Assembly (NCBI GenBank): GCA_963791235.1
Contig: CAWBRW010000021.1
Location: forward strand, 62,001 to 126,000
Reading direction: 5' to 3'
Source of the DNA: JALORV01 sp963791235
GTDB taxonomy: Bacteria > Pseudomonadota > Gammaproteobacteria > Burkholderiales > Burkholderiaceae_F
DNA length: 64,000 bases
In this document: positions 42,364 through 51,791 of the stretch, in pieces
Layout of the letters: the number at the start of each line of letters is the position of its first letter
Position numbering within the stretch: the first letter of the stretch is position 1
The notes under the pieces: generated by a model
The model's input: only the letters and a program-made list of their open reading frames with translations
Databases searched by the model: none
Told to the model about the DNA's origin: nothing
Program-made: the position numbers and the translations under genes

Positions 42364-44966
42364 GGTCCCACTCGCAACCGCAGAGTGTTCTGTGGCGTCG
42401 TGCGCGCGACGACATTGCCCGGGAGGTTGGTTTGGCCGATGGCAACAGTCGTCTGCGCGCGCGCTGACTTTGCCGCGAAGCGCAGATTGAGCAGCTTGCC
42501 CTGGCCGGATAGCGGCTTGCTAGCTGCCTGAAATTCGAGCTCGAGGCGGCCGCTGCTCGGCTCGGACTTCGGCGCAGTGCTGTCGATACCGCTGTTGCGA
42601 GCGATATCCTCAGGCCTTGCTTCCACAAATGACAGCACCTTCGGATCGAAGCGAATCACCAGCGGCAGCGTTTGCAGTGGCGCAGGGATCGTCACATCGA
42701 TCATCACATCGAACTCCTCACCGACGCGCACGTTATCCGGCCCGCCGATGGTCAAATCCGCGGGCGCGCGACTCGTTACCGTCGGATTCCGCACGGACAC
42801 AGTTGAAGCCGATGCAGATGAGGCCGACGTCGCTGGAGGCGATGTGGCTGGGGCGGATGGAGTTGCAGCCGACGCCATCGGGGTCGATGTGGTGGAAGCG
42901 GACGTGGTTGGGGCCGGCACAATCGATGGAGTCGGGTTGATCGCTGCTTCCGGCGTAGGCGGGGGAGTCGGCTCGCCAGATGACGGCCGGGCCGCTTCAG
43001 CACCGGGCGTCGCGGTCGGAGTTGTGTCCGTTGTTGCGCCGCCTGCGGCGGACGGGTCCGCCGCAGGCGCGGAGGAAGACGGTCCGGTGGTGCCGGGTGC
43101 CGGCCTGGGGGAACGATCGATCGCCGTAGGTGCCGGGCGTGAGCCGCCCGGAGCTGCGCCGCTGACAACGGCCGGTGCACCGCTCGCTGCTCCGACCGGG
43201 TCAAGTCGCAATGGTGTTTGCCGCATCGACGACTCGGTGCCCGAGTAGATGTCGCGCAGGCTGGCATCGGCGGTCGCGACACTGCGGACGATGCGCGGTG
43301 TGATCGAAAGAATGATTTCGGTCTTTATATTGTTCGAATTGTTGTTCGAGAACAGCCGGCCGAGCACTGGCATCTGACCGAGACCGGGAACCTTCGACGC
43401 GGTCTTGCGGTCCAGTTCGCTGATCAGTCCGCCGAGAATCTGGGTTTCGCCGTCGCGCAGCCGCAGGTTGGTCTGTGCACTGCGCGTACCGATCTGGTAG
43501 GCCAGCGAACCCTGCGGCCCGGGGATTTCCTTGACGATATTGCTGACATCAAGAAACAGTTTGATGCCAACGTCGCCTTCGGCGTAGATCTGTGGCTCAA
43601 CTTCGAGCTTGATGCCCACATCGAGGTATTGCACCGATCCGGTCACGACCGAGGCTCCGGTGGCCAGCGGCGTCGTGGTATTCGTGATCACCGGCACCTT
43701 GTCACCGATCATGATGCGCGCCTTTTCCTTGTTGCGCGTGCGGATGCGCGGGCTGGCAAGCAGATTGGCGTCGGTGTCCTCGAGCTTGAAGTTGAACCCG
43801 ACCGACAGTGGTGTGATCAGCAGATCCCTCGTCGTCAGGTCTGCCATCGCACCGATCGTATTGGCCGACGGTGGCGTCGCAATGGTGACGTTGTCCGGCC
43901 ACTTGACGCCGAGATTGAGCAGGCGATCTCGGGCAACTTCGAGCACCTCGACTTCGAGCATCACTTCGGCATCCGGGAAGTCGTGGGCCGCGACGACCTT
44001 TTCCGCCACCGCGACGGTGTCGGCCGTGTCGCGGATCACCAGCGTATTGGTACGTTCATCGAGCGCAATGTCCTTGATCTTCAGCACGGTCTTCAGCACC
44101 GTTTGCAGGTGCTTGGCGTCGCCGTTGGAGATCTGGAAGGTGCGCACCTTCAGGTCCTGGAATTCCTTCTGCTTGGCAGCGGTGGCGGGGTAGATCAGCA
44201 TCGTGTTGGCGTTCAGCACCTTCTTCTCGAGCTGGTTCTGCAGCAGGATCAGGTCGACGGTGTCGCCGACCGAAGCATTCGTCACGAAGATCGTCGTTTT
44301 CAGATCGGCGCGCACGTCGCGGTCGAAAATGACGTTCAGCCCGGTCGTGCGGGACAGCGCTTCGAACACCATGCGGACGTTGGCATCGCGGAACTGCAGC
44401 GTGACCGGCTTCTTCAGCACTGAAGCCGCCTTCTGTCGCGCCTCCTCGGCGCGTTCCAGGCGATCGTTGACCTGCGCCAGAAGCCGCTGCGCCTCGGGCT
44501 GCGAGGGGTTTTCCAGCAACACCTGCCGCAGCTTGGCGCGCGCACCGACCAGATCCCCGCTGTTCATGAGTTTGTTGGCCTCAACGACGAGGGCGCGGTG
44601 ACGCTCATCCGCCTCGAGTGCCTCCAGGCCGCGGCGGGCACGGTAGTTACTCGGATCGATGCGTAGCGTTGCAAGGTACATTTCACGCGCGGCCGCAGGC
44701 TGACCGGCAGCGCGCGCTTCATCGCCACGTCTCAGCCACTCGCGAACGGCCATCAGCTGATACTTCAGATAGTCCACGCGCAGTTGCGAATTGGTCGGCT
44801 CCAGTTCGCTCGCGCGCGCAAGTTTTGCCAGCCCCTGTTCTATCTGGCCTTCCTGGATCAGCTTCATGCCCTCGGAACTCAGCTGCTGACTCGCGCAGGC
44901 GGCCAGGACGAGCAGCACGATGGCAACGGTGAAGCTGCGACGGAAGGCACGTAAATGCACAGTCAT
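42360..44966 (-). CDS. Secretin (GspD/PilQ-like lipoprotein) with N-terminal TPR-like region and C-terminal cohesin domain
   Basis: An 868-residue outer-membrane channel protein. A lipoprotein signal ends at LVLAACAS (Cys near 24). Residues about 30-185 are helical TPR-like repeats. A secretin short domain (VTLQFRDANVRMVFEALSRTTGLNVIF) and a NolW-type domain (VRTFQISNGDAKHLQTVLKTVL) follow, then the secretin core (YLDVGIKLEVEPQI, QTNLRLRDGETQILGGLISE, KVPGLGQMPVLGRLFS, EIILSITPRIVR). A Ser/Pro/Thr/Ala-rich linker of about 120 residues leads to a cohesin-type domain (RVGEEFDVMIDVTIPAPLQTLPLVIRFDPKVLSFVEA). Cohesins bind partner modules, so this end may contact a surface protein. It lies between the PilP-like and pseudopilin genes with 4-base overlaps on both sides. 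Confidence 0.9.
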   Translation of the reverse strand: MTVHLRAFRRSFTVAIVLLVLAACASQQLSSEGMKLIQEGQIEQGLAKLARASELEPTNSQLRVDYLKYQLMAVREWLRRGDEARAAGQPAAAREMYLATLRIDPSNYRARRGLEALEADERHRALVVEANKLMNSGDLVGARAKLRQVLLENPSQPEAQRLLAQVNDRLERAEEARQKAASVLKKPVTLQFRDANVRMVFEALSRTTGLNVIFDRDVRADLKTTIFVTNASVGDTVDLILLQNQLEKKVLNANTMLIYPATAAKQKEFQDLKVRTFQISNGDAKHLQTVLKTVLKIKDIALDERTNTLVIRDTADTVAVAEKVVAAHDFPDAEVMLEVEVLEVARDRLLNLGVKWPDNVTIATPPSANTIGAMADLTTRDLLITPLSVGFNFKLEDTDANLLASPRIRTRNKEKARIMIGDKVPVITNTTTPLATGASVVTGSVQYLDVGIKLEVEPQIYAEGDVGIKLFLDVSNIVKEIPGPQGSLAYQIGTRSAQTNLRLRDGETQILGGLISELDRKTASKVPGLGQMPVLGRLFSNNNSNNIKTEIILSITPRIVRSVATADASLRDIYSGTESSMRQTPLRLDPVGAASGAPAVVSGAAPGGSRPAPTAIDRSPRPAPGTTGPSSSAPAADPSAAGGATTDTTPTATPGAEAARPSSGEPTPPPTPEAAINPTPSIVPAPTTSASTTSTPMASAATPSAPATSPPATSASSASASTVSVRNPTVTSRAPADLTIGGPDNVRVGEEFDVMIDVTIPAPLQTLPLVIRFDPKVLSFVEARPEDIARNSGIDSTAPKSEPSSGRLELEFQAASKPLSGQGKLLNLRFAAKSARAQTTVAIGQTNLPGNVVARTTPQNTLRLRVGP

Positions 44967-45688
44967 TTTTGCCCTCCGTCGACACTGAGAGACTGCCGCT
45001 GGTTCAGCGGCAGGTACGTGACGACGATCTGTGTCGGTGAAAGCGATTCAACGCGATAAGTGCTGTCGACCACGTCGCCCACCTTGACGATGTGCAACGC
45101 GTCGCCCTTCGCGAGGAACGCGGTCGGCTTGTCCGTCGTCTGCTCCAGCATGCCGACGAACTTGAACGGCAGACTCGGCGCGCTCGGTGGCGGGGGCGGA
45201 GGAGGGGGCGGCGGCGGCGGGGCCGGCGGCGGTGGCGGTGGTGTCCACACGACGCTCGGAAACGCGTTGAGGGTCCGATCTACCTCGAAGCGAACGCGCG
45301 CCTGCGCGCCTGGCGCCGCCGGGTCCAGGGCCGCGACTCGTACCGGGTCGCCTCGCGGGGGAATGGCCTCGACAGATTCGCCAGGCGCCCATTCCGCCAG
45401 CGCGGACTCGGCTGCCGCCGATTCCGACGCCCCGGCATTGGCCTGCACGGTTTCGCCCGGCGCCGACTCCTCTCGCACCGACTCACCCGGCACGACCTTC
45501 TGCGGCGCGGCTTCGGCTTGCGCGGACTCGGCTGGCGCGGTTTCGGTTCGCGGGGAATTGGCACGCACCACGGGTTCCGCGACCGCATCGGCCGCGTCCG
45601 AGGTGGCGAGTCGGTTCGACCCGTAGAACGCGGCGCCGCCCGCGGTCGCGAGCACGATCAGATGTACGAGCTTGAGCTGCGCTGCCAT
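44963..45688 (-). CDS. PilP/GspC-like periplasmic linker protein with poly-proline tract
   Basis: A 241-residue protein from ATG 45688. One N-terminal membrane helix (KLVHLIVLATAGGAAFYG) is followed by an Ala/Glu/Ser-rich stretch built of degenerate units (AESAQAEAAP, PGESVREESAPGETV, SESAAAESALAEWAPGESV), then about 20 prolines (encoded at 45180-45246). The C-terminal PilP/GspC-like domain is PFKFVGMLEQTTDKPTAFLAKGDALHIVKVGDVVDSTYRVESLSPTQIVVTYLPLNQRQSL. Such proteins connect the inner-membrane platform to the secretin; the proline rod would span the periplasm. It overlaps the secretin gene by 4 bases. Confidence 0.85.
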   Translation of the reverse strand: MAAQLKLVHLIVLATAGGAAFYGSNRLATSDAADAVAEPVVRANSPRTETAPAESAQAEAAPQKVVPGESVREESAPGETVQANAGASESAAAESALAEWAPGESVEAIPPRGDPVRVAALDPAAPGAQARVRFEVDRTLNAFPSVVWTPPPPPPAPPPPPPPPPPPPSAPSLPFKFVGMLEQTTDKPTAFLAKGDALHIVKVGDVVDSTYRVESLSPTQIVVTYLPLNQRQSLSVDGGQK

Positions 45689-45689
45689 G

Positions 45690-46256
45690 CTATGGCTCGC
45701 GGTAAAACAGTGTGAAGTGAACGCGCGCGTCGAGCTGGTCGACGTTGGCGGCACTGCGTTCGATGCGCAGTTCGGCGAGGCTGGCGTGCGGTACCGCGTT
45801 CAGCACCCCGGCGACAAAGCTCTTGATCGTGACGTAGCGCTCCTTGAGTGGGAGGGTGACGTCGAAGCGTCGCAGCCGGATGGCGTCCTCGGTTTGCGCC
45901 AGCGCGTATTCGCCTCTGACGAGCTCAATGCGGCTCTTCTGGGCCGTGTCGAAGATCACGCGCAGATCTGCGGTCACCTGATCGACCGTCGGAAACGACT
46001 CGCGCAGCTGCGCCGTGCGCTGTGCCGATCCCGGCCGTTGCGCAAGTTCCCGGCGCACGTCGTCGAGACGTCCGCGCGTGCGGTCGGCCTGCCCGCGCAG
46101 GACCTCCGCTTCGCCGGCCAACTGCGGTGCATAGACAGCCAGTCCGAGCGCGAGCAGCAGCAGACCGATGCCGATCAGCCCGAAAGTGCCGAACCGCTCG
46201 TGCAGCTGGCGCGTCCAGCGCCGGCCGCGTCTCTCCCAGGTCAGTCGGGCGTTCAT
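45690..46256 (-). CDS. PilO/GspM-like inner-membrane assembly protein
   Basis: A 188-residue bitopic protein from ATG 46256: a basic cytoplasmic start (RLTWERRGRRWTRQLHERF), one membrane helix (FGLIGIGLLLLALGLAVYAPQLA), a coiled coil (EAEVLRGQADRTRGRLDDVRRELAQR) and a ferredoxin-like end (LPLKERYVTIKSFVAGVLNAVPHASLAELRIER). This is the PilO layout of type IV pilus and type II secretion platforms. It overlaps the PilM/N-like gene by 4 bases. Confidence 0.82.
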   Translation of the reverse strand: MNARLTWERRGRRWTRQLHERFGTFGLIGIGLLLLALGLAVYAPQLAGEAEVLRGQADRTRGRLDDVRRELAQRPGSAQRTAQLRESFPTVDQVTADLRVIFDTAQKSRIELVRGEYALAQTEDAIRLRRFDVTLPLKERYVTIKSFVAGVLNAVPHASLAELRIERSAANVDQLDARVHFTLFYREP

Positions 46257-47578
46257 GGCGCAACCCACTGCGCGCGCGCCTGGAACCGGAGCGGCGTGCC
46301 GGGCGTTTGCGCCTGAATCTGGTGTGACACCAGCACGACCTCGCGCAGCGGAGGCTGCCCGCGCAGGGCGTCGAGAAAATCGAGCATCGCCCCGCTGTTC
46401 TTGGCTTCCGCCGTAATGCGCACTTCCTGTCGCTGTGCCGAGGGCTCGATCGATAGCAGGCCGACGTTGCGCCCGGCAACCGATTCGAGCCCGACAAACA
46501 GCGTTGCCCATGGCACCTGCAGTTCGCGCAGGGCGGCGGCGGTGGCGCGCGCGCTGCGTGCGTCCTGGACCGTGGCTGACGTGGCACTGCCGGTCGCCGG
46601 CTCGCTCAGCGAAGCCTCGAGCGTCCGCAGCTCGCGTGCCTCGCGCCCGCGCTCCGCATTGGCAGCCTGGAATTGCAGGGCTGCGAACGCGGTCGCCAGT
46701 GCACCTGCGACCAGCAGCAGCCAACCCGCCAGCGGCACGCGCGGGCGCGTCGGCGACAGGTCGAGATCGAGCCGCGCCATGTCGCTTCTTGACGTCAGTC
46801 GCTGCAGCCACGGTCTTCGCGGGGTCCGGCCCAGCCACGGTGTCGCAGGGTCGACCGGCAGCGTCTCGTCCGCGTAGTAGCGCGTGACAGGATCCGGCCC
46901 AAACCCCGCGCACCGCATTAGCGCGTGGCTGCGCTCGAGCAAGGGCGTCGCTTCCCTGACTCCGGGCTCGAAACGAAGCGCGGCAAAGCCGCCGTCGACG
47001 ATCACGCCCAGCTGCGTCCCGGCGGGGCGCGCCACCGCGAGCACCGAACGTTGCGGCGACAGGCCGTGCCGGTTGGCGTTGAATACGCGCACCAGCTCGC
47101 CGTTGACCGATCCCAACCGTACCTTGTGTTGCTGCAGCATGACCTGCAGCGCCTGCAGCACGCCGGCCGGCAATGCGCAGGCCAAACTGCGGGCGGCACC
47201 CTGCCGCTGCCAGCGCGTGATGAGTTCGCCCGGCTTGACGCCCGCGGTGTCGGCCAGCGCGGCGCTGACCAGATCGTCGACGGCGCGGCGCGGGGTGTCG
47301 TCGAGGTCGGCTTCGATGACGTCGTACAGCATCCAGGTGTCGGCGATGACGACGTCGCAGCGCAGACCGGCCAGGTCGTGGCCGCCTCCGCTCGCCTCGC
47401 GCAGCGCCTGGTCGAGCGCCTTGATGACCTCATCGATGTCGCTCGGCGCCGGTTCGACCTTGACCACGCCGGTATGAACGACCGACTCCCGTCCGTTGGT
47501 CTGCCAACGCAGCAGCCACACGCTGGCGCCGTCGTCGCCAAGACTGGCGCGCAGCCGGCTATGCAACGGGCGTAACAC
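46253..47578 (-). CDS. PilM/PilN- (GspL-) like platform protein
   Basis: A 441-residue protein from GTG 47578. The cytoplasmic part (1-280) resembles the actin-like GspL/PilM fold, though diverged (IDEVIKALDQALREASGG, LRCDVVIADTWMLYDVIEADL, VLAVARPAGTQLGVIVDGGFAALRFEPG). A membrane helix (VPLAGWLLLVAGALATAFAALQFQAANA, about 290-315), a coiled coil and a PilN-like periplasmic end (WATLFVGLESVAGRNVGLLSIEPSAQRQEVRITAEAKNSGAMLDFLDALRG) follow. It couples the ATPase to the PilO/PilP-like periplasmic parts. It overlaps the gspE stop by 20 bases. Confidence 0.8.
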   Translation of the reverse strand: MLRPLHSRLRASLGDDGASVWLLRWQTNGRESVVHTGVVKVEPAPSDIDEVIKALDQALREASGGGHDLAGLRCDVVIADTWMLYDVIEADLDDTPRRAVDDLVSAALADTAGVKPGELITRWQRQGAARSLACALPAGVLQALQVMLQQHKVRLGSVNGELVRVFNANRHGLSPQRSVLAVARPAGTQLGVIVDGGFAALRFEPGVREATPLLERSHALMRCAGFGPDPVTRYYADETLPVDPATPWLGRTPRRPWLQRLTSRSDMARLDLDLSPTRPRVPLAGWLLLVAGALATAFAALQFQAANAERGREARELRTLEASLSEPATGSATSATVQDARSARATAAALRELQVPWATLFVGLESVAGRNVGLLSIEPSAQRQEVRITAEAKNSGAMLDFLDALRGQPPLREVVLVSHQIQAQTPGTPLRFQARAQWVAP

Positions 47579-49257
47579 GGTTGATCTCCTCGAGCGTGGT
47601 GACGCCGGCGACCGCCGCGGCGACCGCGGCCTCGCGCAGCGACTGGAAACCGACCTCGTGCGCGGCCGCCTTGATGCGCGACAGCGGCGCGCGCTCAGCG
47701 AGCAGGTCGCGCAGTGTGTCGGTCAGCTCGAGCGTTTCGGCGATCGCCTTGCGGCCCTTGTAGCCGGTGCCGCGGCAATGCGCGCAGCCGAGCCCCGCGC
47801 ATGAACGACGGCTTCGTCGCCCTTGGGCACGGTGATCTTGGAGCGCTCCAGCTTCCGAGGTCTCGGGCTGTAGCGCTTGGCACACTGCGTGCAGGTCAGC
47901 CGTACCAGGCGCTGCGCCAGGATGCCGTTGAGCGCCGAGACGAAGCTGTAGGTGTCGACGCCCATGTTGACGAAGCGGCCGATGACGTCGAACACGTTGT
48001 TGGCGTGCACGGTGGTGAACACCTGGTGTCCGGTCAGTGCGGCCTGCACCGCGATCTGCGCCGTCTCCGGGTCGCGGATCTCGCCGACCATGATCTTGTC
48101 CGGGTCGTGCCGCAGGATCGAGCGCAGCCCGCGCGCGAAGCGTCAGCCCCTTCTTCTCGTTGACCGGGATCTGCAGCACGTCGGCGACCTGGTACTCGAC
48201 CGGGTCTTCGATCGTGATGATCTTGTCCAGGCCGGTGTTGATCTCCGCCAGCGCCGCGTAAAGCGTCGTCGTCTTGCCGCTGCCGGTGGGACCGGTCACC
48301 AGCAGCAGGCCATAGGGCATACGCCGACAGGTTGCGTACGAAATCGAGCACGCCCGGCTCGAAGCCGAGGTTCTCGAGCTTGATCTGGCGTGTCTGGCCG
48401 GACAGATGCTGGCGGTCGAGGATGCGCAGCACCGCGTCCTCGCCGAACAGGTTCGGCATGATCGACACGCGCAGGTCGATCTCGCGGCTGTCGACCGCGA
48501 CCTTGAAGCGGCCGTCCTGCGGGATGCGGCGCTCGGCGATGTCCAGTTCGGCGATCACCTTCACGCGCGACAGCACCTGATGTGCGGCTTCGAGCCCGTC
48601 GACGCGCTTGACGACTTCGAGCACGCCGTCGATGCGGTACTTGATGACCAGTCCGTTGCGCTGCGTTTCCAGGTGGATGTCGCTCGCTTCGGATTTCAGC
48701 GCGTCGTGGATGGTCGAGTCCACCAGCCGGACGATCGGGCTGTCGGAGGCGCTGATGTCGGCGATCGACACCGACAGCGCCATCGAGTCGTGCGCACCGG
48801 CGGCGACCGGCGCGAGGCCGACAGCGTCCATCGCGCGCATCGACTTTTCTGCCAGGGTCAGGAAGGCGCGCATGTCGTCGCTGTCCGCCAGCGCCCAGAC
48901 GAGTTCCCTGCTCCCTTGTCGGCGCAGCCGGTGCGTGGCCCAGGCGCGCGTGCGCGCCTCGAGCGGATCCGCCAGCACGAGCAGGCGACGCTGTGCGGCG
49001 TCGGTCACCGCCACGCACTGTCGCTGCGTCGCTTCGACGTAGCTGATCACCGTGAAATCGGGCACGCAGCTGCGCAGCTCGGCCATCGTCAAGGGTTCGA
49101 GGCTGAAGTACCTGGCCGCCTGCGTGATGAATTCTTCCTTCGGCAGGCCCAGCAGGGCACTCAGCGCTTCGACCGGACGGCGGCCCTGCGCCTGCGCCAG
49201 CGCTGCGCGCACGACCTCCTCGCTGAGCACGGAACCGACTGTGGCAGGCGCATTCAT
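47559..49257 (-). CDS. gspE: GspE/PilB-type secretion ATPase, three frameshifts
   Basis: The complete ATPase (about 565 residues) is present but spread over three frames. N-terminal part from ATG 49257: GspE N-domain and VDSTIHDALKSEASDIHLETQ, RIPQDGRFKVAVDSREIDLRVSIMPNLFGEDAVLRILDRQ. A one-base insertion near 48317 precedes YGLLLVTGPTGSGKTTTLYAAL (Walker A) and ITIEDPVEYQ. An extra C near 48140 (ACGCTTCGCG) breaks the Asp-box region before KIMVGEIRDPETAQIAVQAALTGH (Walker B, His box). A missing base near 47800 precedes CAHCRGTGYKGRKAIAETL, which pairs with CTQCAKRYS in the zinc tetracysteine motif. Every catalytic motif survives, so sequencing error is more likely than decay. Confidence 0.85.
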
Positions 49258-49267
49258 TGCGACGTCC

Positions 49268-50488
49268 TTACTGCAGGCTCGAGGCGAGGTCGAAGATCGG
49301 CAGGTACATCAGCACGACGATCCCGCCGATCACGAGCCCGATGAAGATCATCAGTGCCGGTTCGATCAGGCGCGATGCGACGGTGACCGCACGCGCAAGT
49401 TGCGCTTCCTGAAACTGCGCGATGCGCGCCAGCACTTCGGCCAGCCGGCCGGTTCGCTGCGCGACCTCGAGCATGCGCAGCGCGACCGGGTCGGCAATCT
49501 GCACGGCTGCCAGTGCCGGGCCGATGCGCTTGCCTTCCGAGATCTCCGTTGTGGCCACGTCCAGCCCGCGCTGGTCCTCCGGCGTCAGCAGCGGGCGGCA
49601 CATCGTGAACGCACGCAAAGCGGGAATGCCTCCCTGCACCAGCATGGCGCTGGTGCGGAAGAACTGTGCGTGACGGAACATGCGCACCAGCGGCCCGACG
49701 ATCCACAGGCGCTGCAGTCCGGGAATCTGCCACCCGTTGCGCATGGCGCGCAGCACTTGCGAGACCAGGAAGGCGCCAGCGGCGACCAGTGCGCCGACAA
49801 AGATCCACGGATGCGCAGCGATTGCCTTGCCCCAACTGAGCAGGAAACTCGAAGCCGCCGGCAGATCGCGGTGCGCGCCTTCGAGCAGCTGCGCGAAACG
49901 CGGCACCACGACGCCAAGCAGGAACAGCACGACCAGGGCGCCGACCGTCAGCAGCAGCGCCGGATAGATCGCGGCTCCCACAACCTTGTTGCGCAGCTCG
50001 TACAGCGTTTCCAGGTGCGCGGCGTAGCGTCGCAGCGCTGACACGAGATCACCGGTCTGTTCGCTGGCGGCGACCGTGGCGATCAGCAACGCGGGAAACG
50101 TGTCCGGCTGGTTTGTCAGCGCTTGCGAGAGTGGCAGACCCTCGGTCAGGTCGGTGGCGACGCGATCGATTGCGCGGCGTGCGGATTCGTCGCGCTCCTT
50201 CAGCGCGAGGGTGCGTATCGCATCGACCATGCCGAGGCCGGCATCGAGCAGCGCTGCCAGTTCCTCGGTAAACAGGCTGACCTGCAGGCGCGCGCGCCGG
50301 CGCGGCAGCAGGGTCGCGAGCGCCCAGCGTGGTGCCGGCGCCGGGCGGCACGACAGCACGCGCAGGTTGGAAACCTGCAGTTGCTGTGTGGCCTGCTGCT
50401 CGCTCTGCGCCGCGACGCGCCGCGACTGCACGGCGCCGTTGGCGGCGACCGCGACTACGTCGAACAGCGGGGCGCGAGCTGTGGTCAT
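49268..50488 (-). CDS. gspF: Type II secretion inner-membrane protein GspF
   Basis: A 406-residue polytopic platform protein from ATG 50488, whose start overlaps the gspG stop by 4 bases. Two GspF repeats are visible: SLFTEELAALLDAGLGMVDAIRTL to GDLVSALRRYAAHLETLYELRNKVVGAAIYPALLL, then FFRTSAMLVQGGIPALRAFTMCRPLL to GRLAEVLARIAQFQEAQLARAVTVASRLIEPALMIFIGLVIGGIVVLMYLPIFDL. Three membrane helices as expected. Intact, unlike the neighbouring gspE. Confidence 0.93.
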   Translation of the reverse strand: MTTARAPLFDVVAVAANGAVQSRRVAAQSEQQATQQLQVSNLRVLSCRPAPAPRWALATLLPRRRARLQVSLFTEELAALLDAGLGMVDAIRTLALKERDESARRAIDRVATDLTEGLPLSQALTNQPDTFPALLIATVAASEQTGDLVSALRRYAAHLETLYELRNKVVGAAIYPALLLTVGALVVLFLLGVVVPRFAQLLEGAHRDLPAASSFLLSWGKAIAAHPWIFVGALVAAGAFLVSQVLRAMRNGWQIPGLQRLWIVGPLVRMFRHAQFFRTSAMLVQGGIPALRAFTMCRPLLTPEDQRGLDVATTEISEGKRIGPALAAVQIADPVALRMLEVAQRTGRLAEVLARIAQFQEAQLARAVTVASRLIEPALMIFIGLVIGGIVVLMYLPIFDLASSLQ

Positions 50489-50964
50489 TGCGCGGCCCCG
50501 ACCACCGGTCCGCTCCATGACGTGACGTCGGAGTTCTCGCTTGTTCCGCCCGGCTGGCCGTCGGCGCCGTACGAATAGATGTCGTAATCGGAATGGTCGC
50601 CCGGCGACTTGTAGCGGTAGGGTCGACCCCAGGGGTCGGGCGGCACCGTCTTCTTCAGGTAGGGCCCCTGCCACTTTTCGACGTTGTTGGGCTTGGCGTT
50701 CAGCGCCTGCAGTCCCTGTTCGCTGGTCGGATAGCTGCCCACGTCGAGCCGGTACTGATCGAGCGCCTTCTCCAGCGAATCGATCTGGGCCTTGGCGATC
50801 TTGGTATTGGTCTTGCCCACCTGATCGAAGTAGCGCGGCGCCACCAGTCCCGCCAGCAAGCCGATGATGACGACGACCACCAGCAGTTCGAGCAGAGTGA
50901 AGCCGACGTTCGGACGACGCAGGGTTCGCCGACTGGACCGTCGTGTCCGATAGAGATCGCGCAT
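50485..50964 (-). CDS. gspG: Type II secretion major pseudopilin GspG
   Basis: A 159-residue pseudopilin from ATG 50964 (AAAGGAGGCAGG upstream). A long basic leader of about 21 residues (RTRRSSRRTLRRPNVG) precedes FTLLELLVVVVIIGLLAGLVAPRYF. The mature part holds the GspG signature: KAQIDSLEKALDQYRLDVGSYPTSEQGLQAL, WQGPYLKKTVPPDPWGRPYRYKSPG and DYDIYSYGADGQPGGTSENSDVTSW, including the calcium-site region. It is the first gene of the secretion operon. Confidence 0.95.
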   Translation of the reverse strand: MRDLYRTRRSSRRTLRRPNVGFTLLELLVVVVIIGLLAGLVAPRYFDQVGKTNTKIAKAQIDSLEKALDQYRLDVGSYPTSEQGLQALNAKPNNVEKWQGPYLKKTVPPDPWGRPYRYKSPGDHSDYDIYSYGADGQPGGTSENSDVTSWSGPVVGAAQ

Positions 50965-51791
50965 TGCCTGCCTCCTTTGCTCCGGTGGGTGCGCGGACTT
51001 CAATGCGACCGCGACTACCGCACTGCTCATCCAGATCGACTAGGTACAAGTCCTCACGACAGACCGGGATCCGGAGTTGCCGTAGGGAAAAGCCCGCCCG
51101 AGGGCGCGACTCCTCTCCCGCACTTTCGGTACCGGTGTGACCTTGAGTGCGCAATACCAGCATAGGAAGGCTGCCGGCGGACTGGGGTGGTTCCCTACTT
51201 TCGGGCGGGGATGGCCTCCTCGACAGCGTCTGCCGAGTCAGCCAATCCGCCATCGACACGCCAGTCCGCCCAATGCCGGCCGGCATGTACCGGGCCTGTC
51301 AGTAAGTGCAGGCGGCCGCGTGGAATGGGTTCCTGTCGCTCGCGCGCCACTTCCTGGCGGCCCCGTGCAAGACGAATCGGAGATGTAGGCAGCAGCAAGA
51401 GCGCCTCGACGTCGATCACGCGCGATCAGTTCGCGCCGTCGTTCTGTCCTTCGTCAGACGATGCCGAGAGAGTAGGGAACGCCCACCTTCAATTTAGGGG
51501 GAAGGGCCCTGCCGTCGGAAGCACTTCCTCGACTTGTCGCTGCGCCCTACCAAGTTCGTGATAGCGACCGTGATGTCACCGCTGCACGGCGGTGACTCGG
51601 GGGATGTGATGAAACAGTGGTTGAACTCGGCGGAATACGGCATGCGGCTGAGTGCATTTCGTGCCGACCGTCGTGCGCGCACGGACAAGCGGTACGGCGC
51701 GCTACGCCAGTGCCGGCCCGATTGTCCGGACACGACTGATCCAGATCTGTCTTCTGAGTAATTGCCAAGCAAGCATCGTGGGAGCGTCACT
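50965..51791. other. Long divergent intergenic region between the secretion operon and the multicopper oxidase cluster
   Basis: About 830 bases separate gspG (minus) from the giant exported protein gene (plus). Several short open frames on both strands lack ribosome-binding sites and recognisable sequence. The length and position suggest the control region for both transcripts. I see no clear -10/-35 pair or operator that I could defend. Confidence 0.45.

Noticed and set aside
42577..43248. Gly/Ala/Val-rich plus-strand frame opposite the secretin linker
   Set aside because: It arises from the repetitive Ser/Pro/Thr/Ala linker codons; the secretin frame is certain.
51137..51761. Several short frames in the gspG to giant-gene gap
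   Set aside because: None has a ribosome-binding site plus sensible protein content; I describe the gap as intergenic.
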